A stretch of 64,000 nucleotides of DNA from Pelomonas sp. Root1217 (lineage in GTDB: Bacteria; Pseudomonadota; Gammaproteobacteria; Burkholderiales; Burkholderiaceae_C): contig NZ_LMDC01000028.1 of assembly GCF_001425705.1 (NCBI RefSeq), forward strand, positions 873,118 to 937,117, read 5' to 3'. How positions within the stretch are numbered: position 1 is the first letter of the stretch; the number at the start of each line of letters is the position of its first letter. Both the position numbers and the translations under genes were made by a program. The notes under the pieces were generated by a model. The model saw nothing but the letters and a program-made list of their open reading frames with translations, had not been told where the DNA came from and searched no databases. Positions 26,948 to 35,256 of the stretch are shown piece by piece.

Positions 26948-28828
26948 CTAATTCCTTTTCGTGCTGTCCGGCGCGAGCTTGCGCCGCCTCATGGCTTCCA
27001 TGCGCAGCCCCTGCGCGGCAGCAATCAGTTGCATCTGCTGCTCGATTTTTCCAGCACGAAGCGCCATGGTCTCGAGGAAGGCTGCCGAGGCTTCCGCGTT
27101 GGAGATGAACTCCACGCTTTGCAACACATCCTTTTTGTCGATGGTCCACTCCTTGAACGGCGCGTCGGGCGCTGGGTTGCGACGCATCTCCGCAAGGATG
27201 TCGCCGCGGGTCACACCTGCTTGGAGGCGGCCCTGCCACTGCTTGGCCCATTGGGCCGAAGGCGCGTCGCGCACGTTCTGCGCCAGCGAAACGAGCGTAT
27301 GGTGGGCCTCATCCGCATTGCCGGCATAGGCGTAGGCCAGCGCAGCGGAGCGCGCGAGCGCGTCGACTTCGCGTGCGGTCTGCCAGGCCGAGATGACACC
27401 CTCCAGCGCTGCGCTGTCCGGGGCATCCGTGGCGGCCACCTCGGTTTTGAAGGCGGCCAAGGCAGCTTCCGGCGATTGCGGGTTCAAGCCGCGGGCGCGC
27501 TGCAGGTGGCCCTGAGCAGCCTGGAGATAGGCGCGCCTGGCATCGCCCTCGTTGCGCTCGGCCAGGCGCAGGTTCGCCATGCCCAGCAGATACCGGGCCT
27601 CGAAATTGGCGTCCTCCCCTTGCAGCACGGCATTCAGCGCAGGCAGGGCCTCCTGCGGGTTCCCCCAGTCGATCTGCGCCCGGCTCAAGGTGAGGCGGGC
27701 CAGGTCGTCGTTCGGGAACTGCGCCGCCAGCCCTGCGACCTTCTTCAACAGCGCCTCCCCGGCTGGCCGGCTCGGGCACGCCTTCAAGGCGGCATCCGCC
27801 AGCACGAATTCGCCTGCCGCACGGGGCAGCGCATGAAACCTCACCCGGCTGGCGGGCAGCGATGGGAGCGCCACACGCAGGGCATCCGTGCCCCGAAGGC
27901 TATACCGCCACATCACCTGGTCGATCTCGGATGCCTTCAGGCCGTAGGCCCGCTCGAAGGCTGTCGTCGGGGAGGCGCCGCGGTCGACGAGACCGAGATA
28001 GCGGTTCAGGCGCTGGCGCCTGTCGTCCGACGACAGCATGTAGTGCGTCAACAGCCACGACTTCGCCTCGAACTCCAGTCGCGCCCCGCCCGGTCCGGCA
28101 TCGTTGTGGGCGTTGGCGAGCTTCTCCTCCAGGACGTCGCCATATTCCAGGCTGGATACCCGGTTGTCTCTGACAAGTCGCAGGTAGCCGCCGATGTCCT
28201 TCGGCACCCGGCCCACCACCATCTGCTTTTCCGAGAATCGCGCGGCGGAGAAGTACTGCGCGAAGCCGTCGACGAACGACGTCGGGATGCGGATGTCCGT
28301 GTGGCGATAAAGGAAGTGCCGCGCATACGCCTCGAAGACATAGGACAGGGTGTCGTCCAGCGGTGACCGGTCGAGTTGCTCGTCGGCGAGGCTGGGGACG
28401 CGTTCCAGATGCACCCCGAACCCCTGGACGCCGGAAGCGCAACTGCTGTACAGGCCCACGGCATCAGCCGGCACGCTGGCGTCGACCTCACGCAAGGCCG
28501 AGACTCGGCTGTGGTAGTACAGCGTCAGCTTCGGTTCCTGCTGCTCGGCCTTGCCCTTGGTTTGATGATTAGGCCGGGTGTACAGGCGCAGCACATGGTC
28601 GAGCTTTTCCAGGTTGTCCAGCAATTGAGTGACGTCTTCCTGATTGGCGTCGGAGTACACGACGAAGCGCTGGCTTTCGGCCCGGACCCACGCGGAGAGG
28701 TCGTCCTTCTTGCCGGCCACCTCCACGCGCTCCAAGTTTGCCGGGCGGGTTTGCTGGGCGCCGGCGGCGCAGGCCGACAGCAGACAGAAGGCGGCAGCGA
28801 GTGTGTTCGCCCAGGGTTCTTTGCGCAT
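26948..28828 (-). CDS. Large secreted TPR-like protein, copy 1 (DUF1570/peptidase-MA-like)
   Basis: A 626-residue exported protein. The signal peptide ends in a lipobox-like LLSAC near residue 20. A TonB-box-like LERVEVAGKK follows at about 32-41. The middle (RFVVYSDANQ, AYARHFLYRH, FVDGFAQYFSAARF) resembles DUF1570/peptidase-MA-like domains but lacks an HExxH zinc motif, so it is probably not an active protease. The C-terminal half has TPR-like helical repeats (LLGMANLRLAERNEGDARRAY). It ends in a basic helix. It is a close paralogue of the gene at 29150-31054. Confidence 0.75.
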   Translation of the reverse strand: MRKEPWANTLAAAFCLLSACAAGAQQTRPANLERVEVAGKKDDLSAWVRAESQRFVVYSDANQEDVTQLLDNLEKLDHVLRLYTRPNHQTKGKAEQQEPKLTLYYHSRVSALREVDASVPADAVGLYSSCASGVQGFGVHLERVPSLADEQLDRSPLDDTLSYVFEAYARHFLYRHTDIRIPTSFVDGFAQYFSAARFSEKQMVVGRVPKDIGGYLRLVRDNRVSSLEYGDVLEEKLANAHNDAGPGGARLEFEAKSWLLTHYMLSSDDRRQRLNRYLGLVDRGASPTTAFERAYGLKASEIDQVMWRYSLRGTDALRVALPSLPASRVRFHALPRAAGEFVLADAALKACPSRPAGEALLKKVAGLAAQFPNDDLARLTLSRAQIDWGNPQEALPALNAVLQGEDANFEARYLLGMANLRLAERNEGDARRAYLQAAQGHLQRARGLNPQSPEAALAAFKTEVAATDAPDSAALEGVISAWQTAREVDALARSAALAYAYAGNADEAHHTLVSLAQNVRDAPSAQWAKQWQGRLQAGVTRGDILAEMRRNPAPDAPFKEWTIDKKDVLQSVEFISNAEASAAFLETMALRAGKIEQQMQLIAAAQGLRMEAMRRRKLAPDSTKRN

Positions 28829-29149
28829 GGCTATCCTTTTCTTTTGAAGTGTGGCGGTGCATGGTTGCGGAACCGAGTCTTCATCCTAACTGGCCAGTCA
28901 GTGCCGCACCAACTCCACGATGGACTGTTCTTTCTATCCTTCCTGCCGCAGTTCGTCGTCGCGTCGCAGGGCCAGGTGAAGTGGCAGTTGCGCCTACTGG
29001 TCACAGCGCAGGCGGCGGGCTGTTCGGGTTGCTGGGCTACTTCTCCCGCAGCACTGAGAGGGCGGCACTGACCGGGGATGGACTGCGCCTGTCCGCGTTA
29101 ATTTGCCACCCGCCGTGCCGCAGCCGCGCGCCCCGCTGAAGCCCCGGGC
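28829..29149. other. 321-base spacer between the duplicated genes, no gene seen
   Basis: The first roughly 85 bases are the leader of copy 1 and resemble the leader of copy 2 (31055-31135), including the shared TTCATCCTAAC and CAGT-TGCCGCAC stretches. The remaining part is unrelated GC-rich DNA with no open frame of plausible coding quality and no strong hairpin. Confidence 0.6.
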
Positions 29150-31054
29150 CTATTCCTTTTTCGTGTCGTCCGGCGCGAGCTTGCGCCGCATAAGGGCTTC
29201 CATGCGCAGCCGCTGCGCGGCAGCATTTAGTTCGCTCCGCAGATTTAGATTAATAGAATTTGGTTTCGAATTCGGCGGCTCAATCACCGGCGCGTTAATC
29301 GCCTGGGTATCGATGAAGTCCGCCGAGGCTTTCGCACCGGAGATGAACTCCACGCTTTGCAGCACTTCCTTCTTGTCGATGGTCCACTCCTTGAACGGCG
29401 CGTCGGGCGCTGGGTTGCGGCGCATCTCCGCAAGGATGTCGCCGCGGGTCACGCCCGCTTCGAGGCGACCCTGCCACTGCTTGGCCCATCGCGCCGCAGG
29501 CTCGTCGCGCAGGTTCTGCGCCAGCGGAACGAGCGCTTGGTGTGCCTGGTCCACCTTGCCGGCATAGGCGTAGGCCAGCGCTGCGGAGCGGGCGAGCGCG
29601 TCGACTTCGCGCGCGGTCTGCCAGGCCGAGATGACACCCTCCAGCGCTGCGCTGTCCGGGGTGTCCGTGGCGGCCACTTCGGCCTTGAAGGCCGCGAAGG
29701 CTGCTTCCGGCGATTGCGGGTTCAGCTTGCGCGCGCTTCGCAGATGGCCCTGGGCGGCCTGCAGATAGCCGCGCTGGGCATCACCTGCGTTGCGCTCGGC
29801 CAGGCGCAGGTTCGCCATGCCCAGCAGATACCGGGCTTCGAAGTTGGCGCCCTCCTCTCCCAGGACGGCATTCAGCGCAGGCAGGGCGTCCAACGGGTTG
29901 CCCCAGTCGATCTGCGCCCGGCTCAGGGTGAGGCGGGCCAGGTCGTCGTTCGGGAACTGCGCCGCCAGGCTGGCGACCTTCTTCAGCAAGGCCTCTCCGG
30001 CCGGCCGGCTCGGGCAGGCCTTCAGGGCGGCATCCGCCAGCACGAATTCGCCCGCCGCGCGCGGCAGCGCCCGGAACTTCACCTGGGGGACGGGCAGCGA
30101 TGGGAGTGCCACCCGCAGGGCATCCGTGCCCTGTTGGCCATACCGCGACATCACCTTGTTGAGCTCGGCTGCCTTCAGGCCGTAGGCAGTTTCGAAGGCG
30201 GTCGTGGGGGAGGCGCCGCGGTCGACGAGCCCGAGATAGCGGTTCAGGCGCTCGCGCCGGTCTGGCGACGACAGCATGTAGTGCGTCAACAGCCAGGACT
30301 TGGCCTCGAACTCCAGGCGCACGCCGCCCGGCCCGTCGTAGTTGCGGGCGTTGGCGAGGTTCTCCTCCAGGACGTCGCCATATTCCAGGCTGGAGACCCG
30401 GCTGTCTTTGAGCAGTTGCAGGTAGCCGCCGATTTCGTTCGGAATCCGGCCCACCACCATCTGGCTTTGCGAGAACCGCATGGCGGAGAAGTACTGCGCG
30501 AAGCCGTCGATGAATGACGTGGGGATGCGGATGTCCGTGTGGCGATACAGGAAGTGCCGCGCATACGCCTCGAAGGCATACGACAGGGTGTTGTTCAGCG
30601 GTGATCGGTCGAGTTGCTCGTCGGCAAGGCTGGGGACGCGTTCCAGATGCACGCCGAATCCCTGGACGCCGGAGGCGCAGCTGCTGTACAGGCCGACGGC
30701 ATTGAGCGGCATGCTGGCGTCGACTTCACCCAGGTCCGAGGCCCGGCTGTGGTAGTACAGCGTCAGCTTGGGTCCGCGCTGCTCGGCCTTGCGCAGGGGC
30801 TGCGTATACAGGCGCAGCACATAGTCGAGCTTTTCCAGGTTGTCCAGCAGCTGCGTGACGTCTTCTTCCCTGGCGTCGGAGTACACGACGAAGCGCTGGC
30901 TCTCGGCCCGGACCCACGCGGAGAGGTCGCCCTTCTTGCCGGCCACCTCCACGCGCTCCAGGTTTGCCGGGCGGGCTTGCTGGGCACTGGCGGCGCAGGC
31001 CGACAGCAGACAGAAGGCGGCGGCGAGTGTGTTTGCCCAGGGTCCCTTGCGCAT
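29150..31054 (-). CDS. Large secreted TPR-like protein, copy 2 (DUF1570/peptidase-MA-like)
   Basis: A 634-residue paralogue of the 626-residue protein just downstream, alike along the whole length. It shares the signal peptide with LLSAC, the LERVEVAGKK motif, the AYARHFLYRH and FIDGFAQYFSAMRF segments, and the TPR-like C-terminus. It differs mainly near the end, where a stretch of about 15 residues rich in Asn/Pro (IEPPNSKPNSINLNL) replaces the sequence of copy 1. No HExxH is present. The role is unknown; the pair sits beside a solitary TonB gene. Confidence 0.75.
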   Translation of the reverse strand: MRKGPWANTLAAAFCLLSACAASAQQARPANLERVEVAGKKGDLSAWVRAESQRFVVYSDAREEDVTQLLDNLEKLDYVLRLYTQPLRKAEQRGPKLTLYYHSRASDLGEVDASMPLNAVGLYSSCASGVQGFGVHLERVPSLADEQLDRSPLNNTLSYAFEAYARHFLYRHTDIRIPTSFIDGFAQYFSAMRFSQSQMVVGRIPNEIGGYLQLLKDSRVSSLEYGDVLEENLANARNYDGPGGVRLEFEAKSWLLTHYMLSSPDRRERLNRYLGLVDRGASPTTAFETAYGLKAAELNKVMSRYGQQGTDALRVALPSLPVPQVKFRALPRAAGEFVLADAALKACPSRPAGEALLKKVASLAAQFPNDDLARLTLSRAQIDWGNPLDALPALNAVLGEEGANFEARYLLGMANLRLAERNAGDAQRGYLQAAQGHLRSARKLNPQSPEAAFAAFKAEVAATDTPDSAALEGVISAWQTAREVDALARSAALAYAYAGKVDQAHQALVPLAQNLRDEPAARWAKQWQGRLEAGVTRGDILAEMRRNPAPDAPFKEWTIDKKEVLQSVEFISGAKASADFIDTQAINAPVIEPPNSKPNSINLNLRSELNAAAQRLRMEALMRRKLAPDDTKKE

Positions 31055-31148
31055 TGGCTATTCCTTCAGGAAGTGTGGCTCGGTGCGTGGTCGCTGATCC
31101 GAGCTTTCATCCTAACGGCCAGTCACTGCCGCACGGGCGCGCGCGGCG

Positions 31149-31406
31149 CTACTCGCAGTCCTCCAGCGCCATCAGCAGCCGGGTGCGATGCTCCCGCGCC
31201 ACGTCCCGCCAGTGCATGCCGATCAGCGCGCCCTCGAGGGCCCAAAGCAGGTTCAGCGACACCTTGTTGTGCCCGGCCCGCTTGGCCCTGGCGTAGGTGG
31301 CGACGGCGCCCAGCGCGCGCAGCTCTTCAAGCGTCGTGACGCCGACGCTTGCCAGCATCGCGGCGGACTTGGGGCCGAGGTTGGCCAGGGACTCGATGCC
31401 TGACAT
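31149..31406 (-). CDS. TfoX C-terminal-domain protein
   Basis: An 85-residue helix-hairpin-helix protein. IESLANLGPKSAAMLASVGVTTLEELRALGAV is the TfoX C-terminal-domain signature, followed by LNLLWALEGALIGMHWRDV. Stand-alone versions of this domain are common; a link to competence is only by name. It is transcribed just after the small gap from the esterase gene on the same strand. Confidence 0.87.
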   Translation of the reverse strand: MSGIESLANLGPKSAAMLASVGVTTLEELRALGAVATYARAKRAGHNKVSLNLLWALEGALIGMHWRDVAREHRTRLLMALEDCE

Positions 31407-31415
31407 GTCCGTACC

Positions 31416-32228
31416 TTAGTCGATCTGATCGATCGCCCAATCGAACGACGGGTCGCCCACGTCGTTGTGCGCGATGTTGAAGTCCTTGCGCTGGATCAGC
31501 AGGTCCACATAGGCGCGGCCCTTGTAGCGCGCTTCGTAGGCGATCACGTCGTTCACGTTGCCCGGCGCATTCGCACTGGTCAAGATCAGGTGCACTGGCA
31601 GACGGGGGTTGGCCGCGAAGCGCGCCTGTTCGTCCTGGATGTTCTTGGCCGTCAACGCCCAGAAGGAGCCGTCGAACAGCAGGTAGTTCCTGAAGAAGGG
31701 CGTGCCCACGGCTTCGGTGCTCAGCAGGATGGAACCCAGCAGCCCGCCGTAGGACGTGCCCGAGAAGCTGCGCACGCCCGTCGTGCGGTAGCCGGCTTCG
31801 ATCAGCGGCGCCAGCTCCTCCTTCAGGAAGCGGGCATAGGCCGGCGCGCCGTTGACGGTGTAGTCGATGGCCCGGCGGTCACCCGGGCCTTGCTCGATGT
31901 TCACCAGGATCATGGCCTTGCGGCGCTTGTCCAGCAGCTGCGAGAACGCGTTGAAGCTCCATTGCCCGTCGGTCGCATACATCACCGGATAAGCCTTGCC
32001 CGAGGCCGCGTAGTTCTCCGGCAGGTAGACGTGGTACGGATAGGTGATGCCGGTGATCCTGGACGTGATGGACTTGTCGCGCTCCAGCGTGCCGGCGTAG
32101 ACATAGTTGGGCGTGACCAGCACCGGCGGCTGCGTGACGGCCGGCGGCGCGTCGCTGCTCGACCCACCACCGCCGCAGGCGGACAGCAGGCAGGCAAAGC
32201 TCAGCAGCAGGCACAGGCGTCTGGACAT
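31416..32228 (-). CDS. Lipoprotein alpha/beta-hydrolase, esterase D-like
   Basis: A 270-residue exported hydrolase. The signal peptide ends in a lipobox (LLSAC18) followed by a Gly/Ser linker, so it is likely membrane-anchored. The catalytic domain has the nucleophile elbow SGTSYGG with Ser159, and DGSFWAL after it. The family contains siderophore (IroE-like) and other small-ester hydrolases; the substrate is unknown. It overlaps no gene and lies nine bases before the TfoX-like gene. Confidence 0.82.
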   Translation of the reverse strand: MSRRLCLLLSFACLLSACGGGGSSSDAPPAVTQPPVLVTPNYVYAGTLERDKSITSRITGITYPYHVYLPENYAASGKAYPVMYATDGQWSFNAFSQLLDKRRKAMILVNIEQGPGDRRAIDYTVNGAPAYARFLKEELAPLIEAGYRTTGVRSFSGTSYGGLLGSILLSTEAVGTPFFRNYLLFDGSFWALTAKNIQDEQARFAANPRLPVHLILTSANAPGNVNDVIAYEARYKGRAYVDLLIQRKDFNIAHNDVGDPSFDWAIDQID

Positions 32229-32273
32229 GGAAGGGCCCTCAAGTTGCCCGCTGCGCGGTTCCAGGCACTGCGG

Positions 32274-32951
32274 TCATGCAGACCCCCGGCGCAGCAGCGT
32301 CAGCCCGATCAGCCGCGACACCACGGCCGCCAGGTAGCCTACGCCAACGAACATCTCCAGGCTGGTCGCAGCCCGAGCCAGCGGCCGCACCGGGATGACG
32401 TCGCCGATGCCCGTGCTGGACAGCAGCGCGAAGCTCAGGAACATCAGCTCGGACCAGGTGCGGGGCAGCTCGGCGTTGACGGCAGCCGAGAAGCTGCCTG
32501 GCTGCACGGCCTGCAGCACCACGAAGCTGTAGGCAAAGCCCCAGGCCAGCAGCGTGAAGGTGGCGCCGGCCGCATACAGCTCGTCGGTCGTCGCGTGCAT
32601 GTCGCCCATCATGTAGGCGACAAGGCTGCCGGCGGCATAAAAGTAGAACAGCGCTTCCAGCGCGGCGGACCAAGGCTGCAGCCAGTGCATTTCCCACACC
32701 GCCTGCAGCACCAGCATGACGATGGCTGGCAAGGCCAGGCACACGCTCAGCCACGTCAGGCCCGGCGTGCGGCGCACCGTGCCGGTCGTGAAGATCAGCA
32801 CCGTGATGCCGAAGGCGCTCAAGGCGATGGGACCGGCACGCGTCGATTCGAGGATGGGATAGAGCAGCAGGCCGACCAATTGCACGATCAGCAGGATGGC
32901 CGACGGGTGGCGGCGCGTGAGGGCGAGAAGTCTTCGGTGACGGACTTGCAT
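32274..32951 (-). CDS. Ion-channel-family membrane protein
   Basis: A 225-residue protein with about six hydrophobic segments. The pore-like stretch SFALLSSTGIGDVIPVRPLAR is a two-helix ion-channel filter of the TxGxGD type (here TGIGD), as in bacterial potassium-channel relatives. No cytosolic RCK domain is seen. I start at the ATG at 32951; an upstream ATG would add a 53-residue charged stretch without support. Confidence 0.78.
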   Translation of the reverse strand: MQVRHRRLLALTRRHPSAILLIVQLVGLLLYPILESTRAGPIALSAFGITVLIFTTGTVRRTPGLTWLSVCLALPAIVMLVLQAVWEMHWLQPWSAALEALFYFYAAGSLVAYMMGDMHATTDELYAAGATFTLLAWGFAYSFVVLQAVQPGSFSAAVNAELPRTWSELMFLSFALLSSTGIGDVIPVRPLARAATSLEMFVGVGYLAAVVSRLIGLTLLRRGSA

Positions 32952-33116
32952 GCCTGCATTCTGTGTCCGTCCGGCTTCGCGCCAGGCGTGAATCAGGGGC
33001 GCGCCTCGCTCGACTGTCCACTGACCCGAACCGGCGCGCTTCCTTCGGCGGATCTCAGGATGGCGCCGGGCTTCGCGATTTGAGATCGACTGAAGTCGCC
33101 GTTCGCGCAAGCCGGT

Positions 33117-34016
33117 TCAGCGACGCCGACGAAGCACCAGCGCCAGCAGGCCGCCGCTCAGCAGCAGCGCCATCGAAGGCTCGGGCACTGGCGCATAAGG
33201 CACGGTCCAGTCGACGCCGCTCTGGCTGCTGAGCGTGTAGCCGATCGCATTGCCAGCCAGGGTGACGCCGCTGACGCCTTGCCATGTCAGCGTGCTGGCG
33301 AAGTCGCTGCTGGCCTCGCTGAACCAGTTCGGCCCGGCGCCGGCCGTGCCCGCAGACGCCCGCGAGAAGACGCCCAGCTCGAACGGCGTGCCCAGCTTGA
33401 CGGTGACGCTGAAGTTGACGTCCTGGTCGATCACCTGGTGGAAGGGAAAGCCGCCCTGCCCCTGCCCCTGGGAGCGAAAGCTCTGCCCTGCAACCGCCGT
33501 GTTGTTGAGCCAGACCTGGCTGCCGATCCGGGTGTAGCTGTTGCCAATGGGCAGGCCATCGAGCACGCCGTCGAGATGGACGCTGAAGCTCAGCACGGCG
33601 TTCTGGCCGATCTGGGCCGGGTTGGCCGGCATCAGCGTCCACGTGTCCGTCCAGCCTGCCGTGCTTTCGGCGGCCGCGAAACCGGCGCTGGCATTGGCGC
33701 GGAAGTGGGCGTACATGCCGACCGAACCGTAAGCGGCGCTGCCATGCGAGTCCGCCTGAATGGAAGGCGTCGCCTGGTTGTAGGTGCCGCTGGTCGCCAG
33801 CTGCTGTCCCGGCATCGTGGTCGAGGCGGCGTTGCAGCTGGACAGGCCCGGCCGCCAGTCGAACAAGTTGCCTTCGGTCGGGAAGGCGCCGGTGGCCAAG
33901 CCGGCGCAACTCGATACGAGAGCGCCCGTGGCACCGAGATCCTGCTGGCTCAGTTCGGCCGCGAAGGTGGGCAGGCTGGCCAGCGCGAGGGGCAGCACTT
34001 TGAGGCAGAGGCGCAT
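33117..34016 (-). CDS. PEP-CTERM exported protein, copy A
   Basis: A 299-residue protein with an N-terminal signal peptide and a C-terminal sorting signal: VPEPSMALLLSGG, a hydrophobic stretch, then RRRR. PEP-CTERM tails are recognised by exosortase (EpsH/XrtA type), and such proteins are linked to exopolysaccharide. The body is a beta-rich domain of no recognised family. No exosortase gene is in the window. Confidence 0.88.
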   Translation of the reverse strand: MRLCLKVLPLALASLPTFAAELSQQDLGATGALVSSCAGLATGAFPTEGNLFDWRPGLSSCNAASTTMPGQQLATSGTYNQATPSIQADSHGSAAYGSVGMYAHFRANASAGFAAAESTAGWTDTWTLMPANPAQIGQNAVLSFSVHLDGVLDGLPIGNSYTRIGSQVWLNNTAVAGQSFRSQGQGQGGFPFHQVIDQDVNFSVTVKLGTPFELGVFSRASAGTAGAGPNWFSEASSDFASTLTWQGVSGVTLAGNAIGYTLSSQSGVDWTVPYAPVPEPSMALLLSGGLLALVLRRRR

Positions 34017-34379
34017 GTCGGGCTCCTTGTGTAGTGGCCAGAGACTACGCGTCCACCCAAGCGCCGTCAGTCCCTAAATCCGGCTGATCCCTTGCGTGCT
34101 GGAAATACGTCTGTACACCGCGGGTGTCGCATTCGGGGCCGCCGAAATGCTGGTGCTTGCGTTCTCTTGTCAGCGAACGGGCTGGGGATCAATGGGTTCG
34201 ACTCGACCCCGGCGTTCGGCTTTTCCGCGGGCGCTTTTGTCGGCCTTCTGCCCTGCTCCTTACAGCACCACCCCCATCCGGGTGGTCACTGCGAATCTAG
34301 GGAGTAATGCCTGCGGCCCGGCGGCGACTGCAGCACGCAGGGTATTGCCCTGCGTGCCAACCAACAGGAGATCTCTCAA
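34017..34379. other. 363-base divergent spacer between PEP-CTERM genes
   Basis: It contains the upstream regions of the genes on both sides. Its GC content is somewhat lower than the genes, and one AGGAGA-type ribosome site lies just before the gene at 34380. I searched for a sigma-54-type element (GG...GC spaced 10 apart), known to control some PEP-CTERM genes, and found only a poor match. No coding frame of quality is present. Confidence 0.6.
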
Positions 34380-35201
34380 ATGAACAACGACCATCGCGCC
34401 GCCCCTTCCCCCCACGGAACAGCCATCACGTCCCATCGGCTGCGCGCCATCGGGCTGGCATTTGCGGCTGCCCTCTCGCTTCCTCAGCTGGCCGCGGCAC
34501 AAGCGCCGGCCTACCAGATCACGTTCAAGAACCTCACGAGCGACGCCGCGGCAACCGGAGCGGCGACGACACAGACCGGCCAGCGACTTTCGCCACCGGT
34601 TTTCATCACGCACAGCGACGCCTACACGGCCTTCACCGTCGGCCAGGTCGCACCCGAGACGATCTGGCGCATTGCAGAAGGTGGCGACCGCAGCTTCCTG
34701 CTCAACGAAGTGAACGCCCTGGTCGGCACGAGCGTGCGAAGCGTTGTGGCACCGCTGTCGGCCCCCCTGCCTCAGCAGAACTCCGTGACGGTCATGGTAA
34801 ATGCCGACGCGTCCCACCACCTGCTGTCGTTTGCCAGCATGCTGGGTTGGACGAATGACGGCTTCGTCGGCGTCAGCGGCCTGGACCTGTCGACCATCAC
34901 CGGCACCGTCACGATCAACCTGTACGGCTACGACGCGGGTTCGGAGAAGAACAACGAGGCCAACGGCTTTCTCGGCGCACTCGGGCTGGGCAACGCGCGC
35001 GATCCCGAAGGCGGTTTGATCACCACCCACCTGGGCATCCGAGGCGATGCGAACGCACCAGCGGCCTGGAACTGGCTGCCTGGCCCCGCAGCCAGCCTGA
35101 CCATCAGCGCGGTGCCGGAGCCAGGCAGCTGGGCGCTGCTGGCGGGTGGCTTGCCGCTGCTGATGCTGCTGCGCAGGCGGGCGACACGCGCGGCACGCTG
35201 A
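34380..35201 (+). CDS. Spondin-domain PEP-CTERM protein
   Basis: A 273-residue exported protein. After a long signal peptide (about 40 residues, ending in LAAAQA), the body from YQITFKNLTSDAAATG to the mid-part has the spondin-N pattern, with ITHSDAYTAFTVGQ and ASMLGWTNDGFVGVSGLDL. The C-terminus is a PEP-CTERM tail (VPEPGSWALLAGG, hydrophobic stretch, RRRATRAAR). AGGAGA lies ahead of the ATG. Spondin domains in bacteria are probably adhesive. Confidence 0.85.
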   Translation: MNNDHRAAPSPHGTAITSHRLRAIGLAFAAALSLPQLAAAQAPAYQITFKNLTSDAAATGAATTQTGQRLSPPVFITHSDAYTAFTVGQVAPETIWRIAEGGDRSFLLNEVNALVGTSVRSVVAPLSAPLPQQNSVTVMVNADASHHLLSFASMLGWTNDGFVGVSGLDLSTITGTVTINLYGYDAGSEKNNEANGFLGALGLGNARDPEGGLITTHLGIRGDANAPAAWNWLPGPAASLTISAVPEPGSWALLAGGLPLLMLLRRRATRAAR

Positions 35202-35219
35202 GGCGGACTTTGGCTTTGA

Positions 35220-35256
35220 GACCCGCCGCCCGACCGCGCATCAGCGGGGGCGGGTC
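35220..35256. terminator. Hairpin between convergent PEP-CTERM genes
   Basis: GACCCGCC and its complement GGCGGGTC flank a 21-base loop just after the stop of the gene at 35201. The 3' arm overlaps the last codons of the convergent gene. There is no T-run, so termination is uncertain. Confidence 0.3.

Larger units (their letters stand above)
26948..31135. repeat. Tandem gene duplication of about 2.1 kb units
   Basis: The genes at 26948-28828 and 29150-31054 and about 80 bases of their leaders are near-identical over long stretches at DNA level, for example around the stop-proximal third. The order and orientation are the same, so this is a direct tandem duplication. Divergence is spread through the units, with a small insertion near the 3' end of copy 2. 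Confidence 0.9.

Noticed and set aside
34017..34379. Sigma-54 promoter for the PEP-CTERM genes
   Set aside because: The best match (near TGGTGCTTGCG) lacks the GC doublet at the right spacing.
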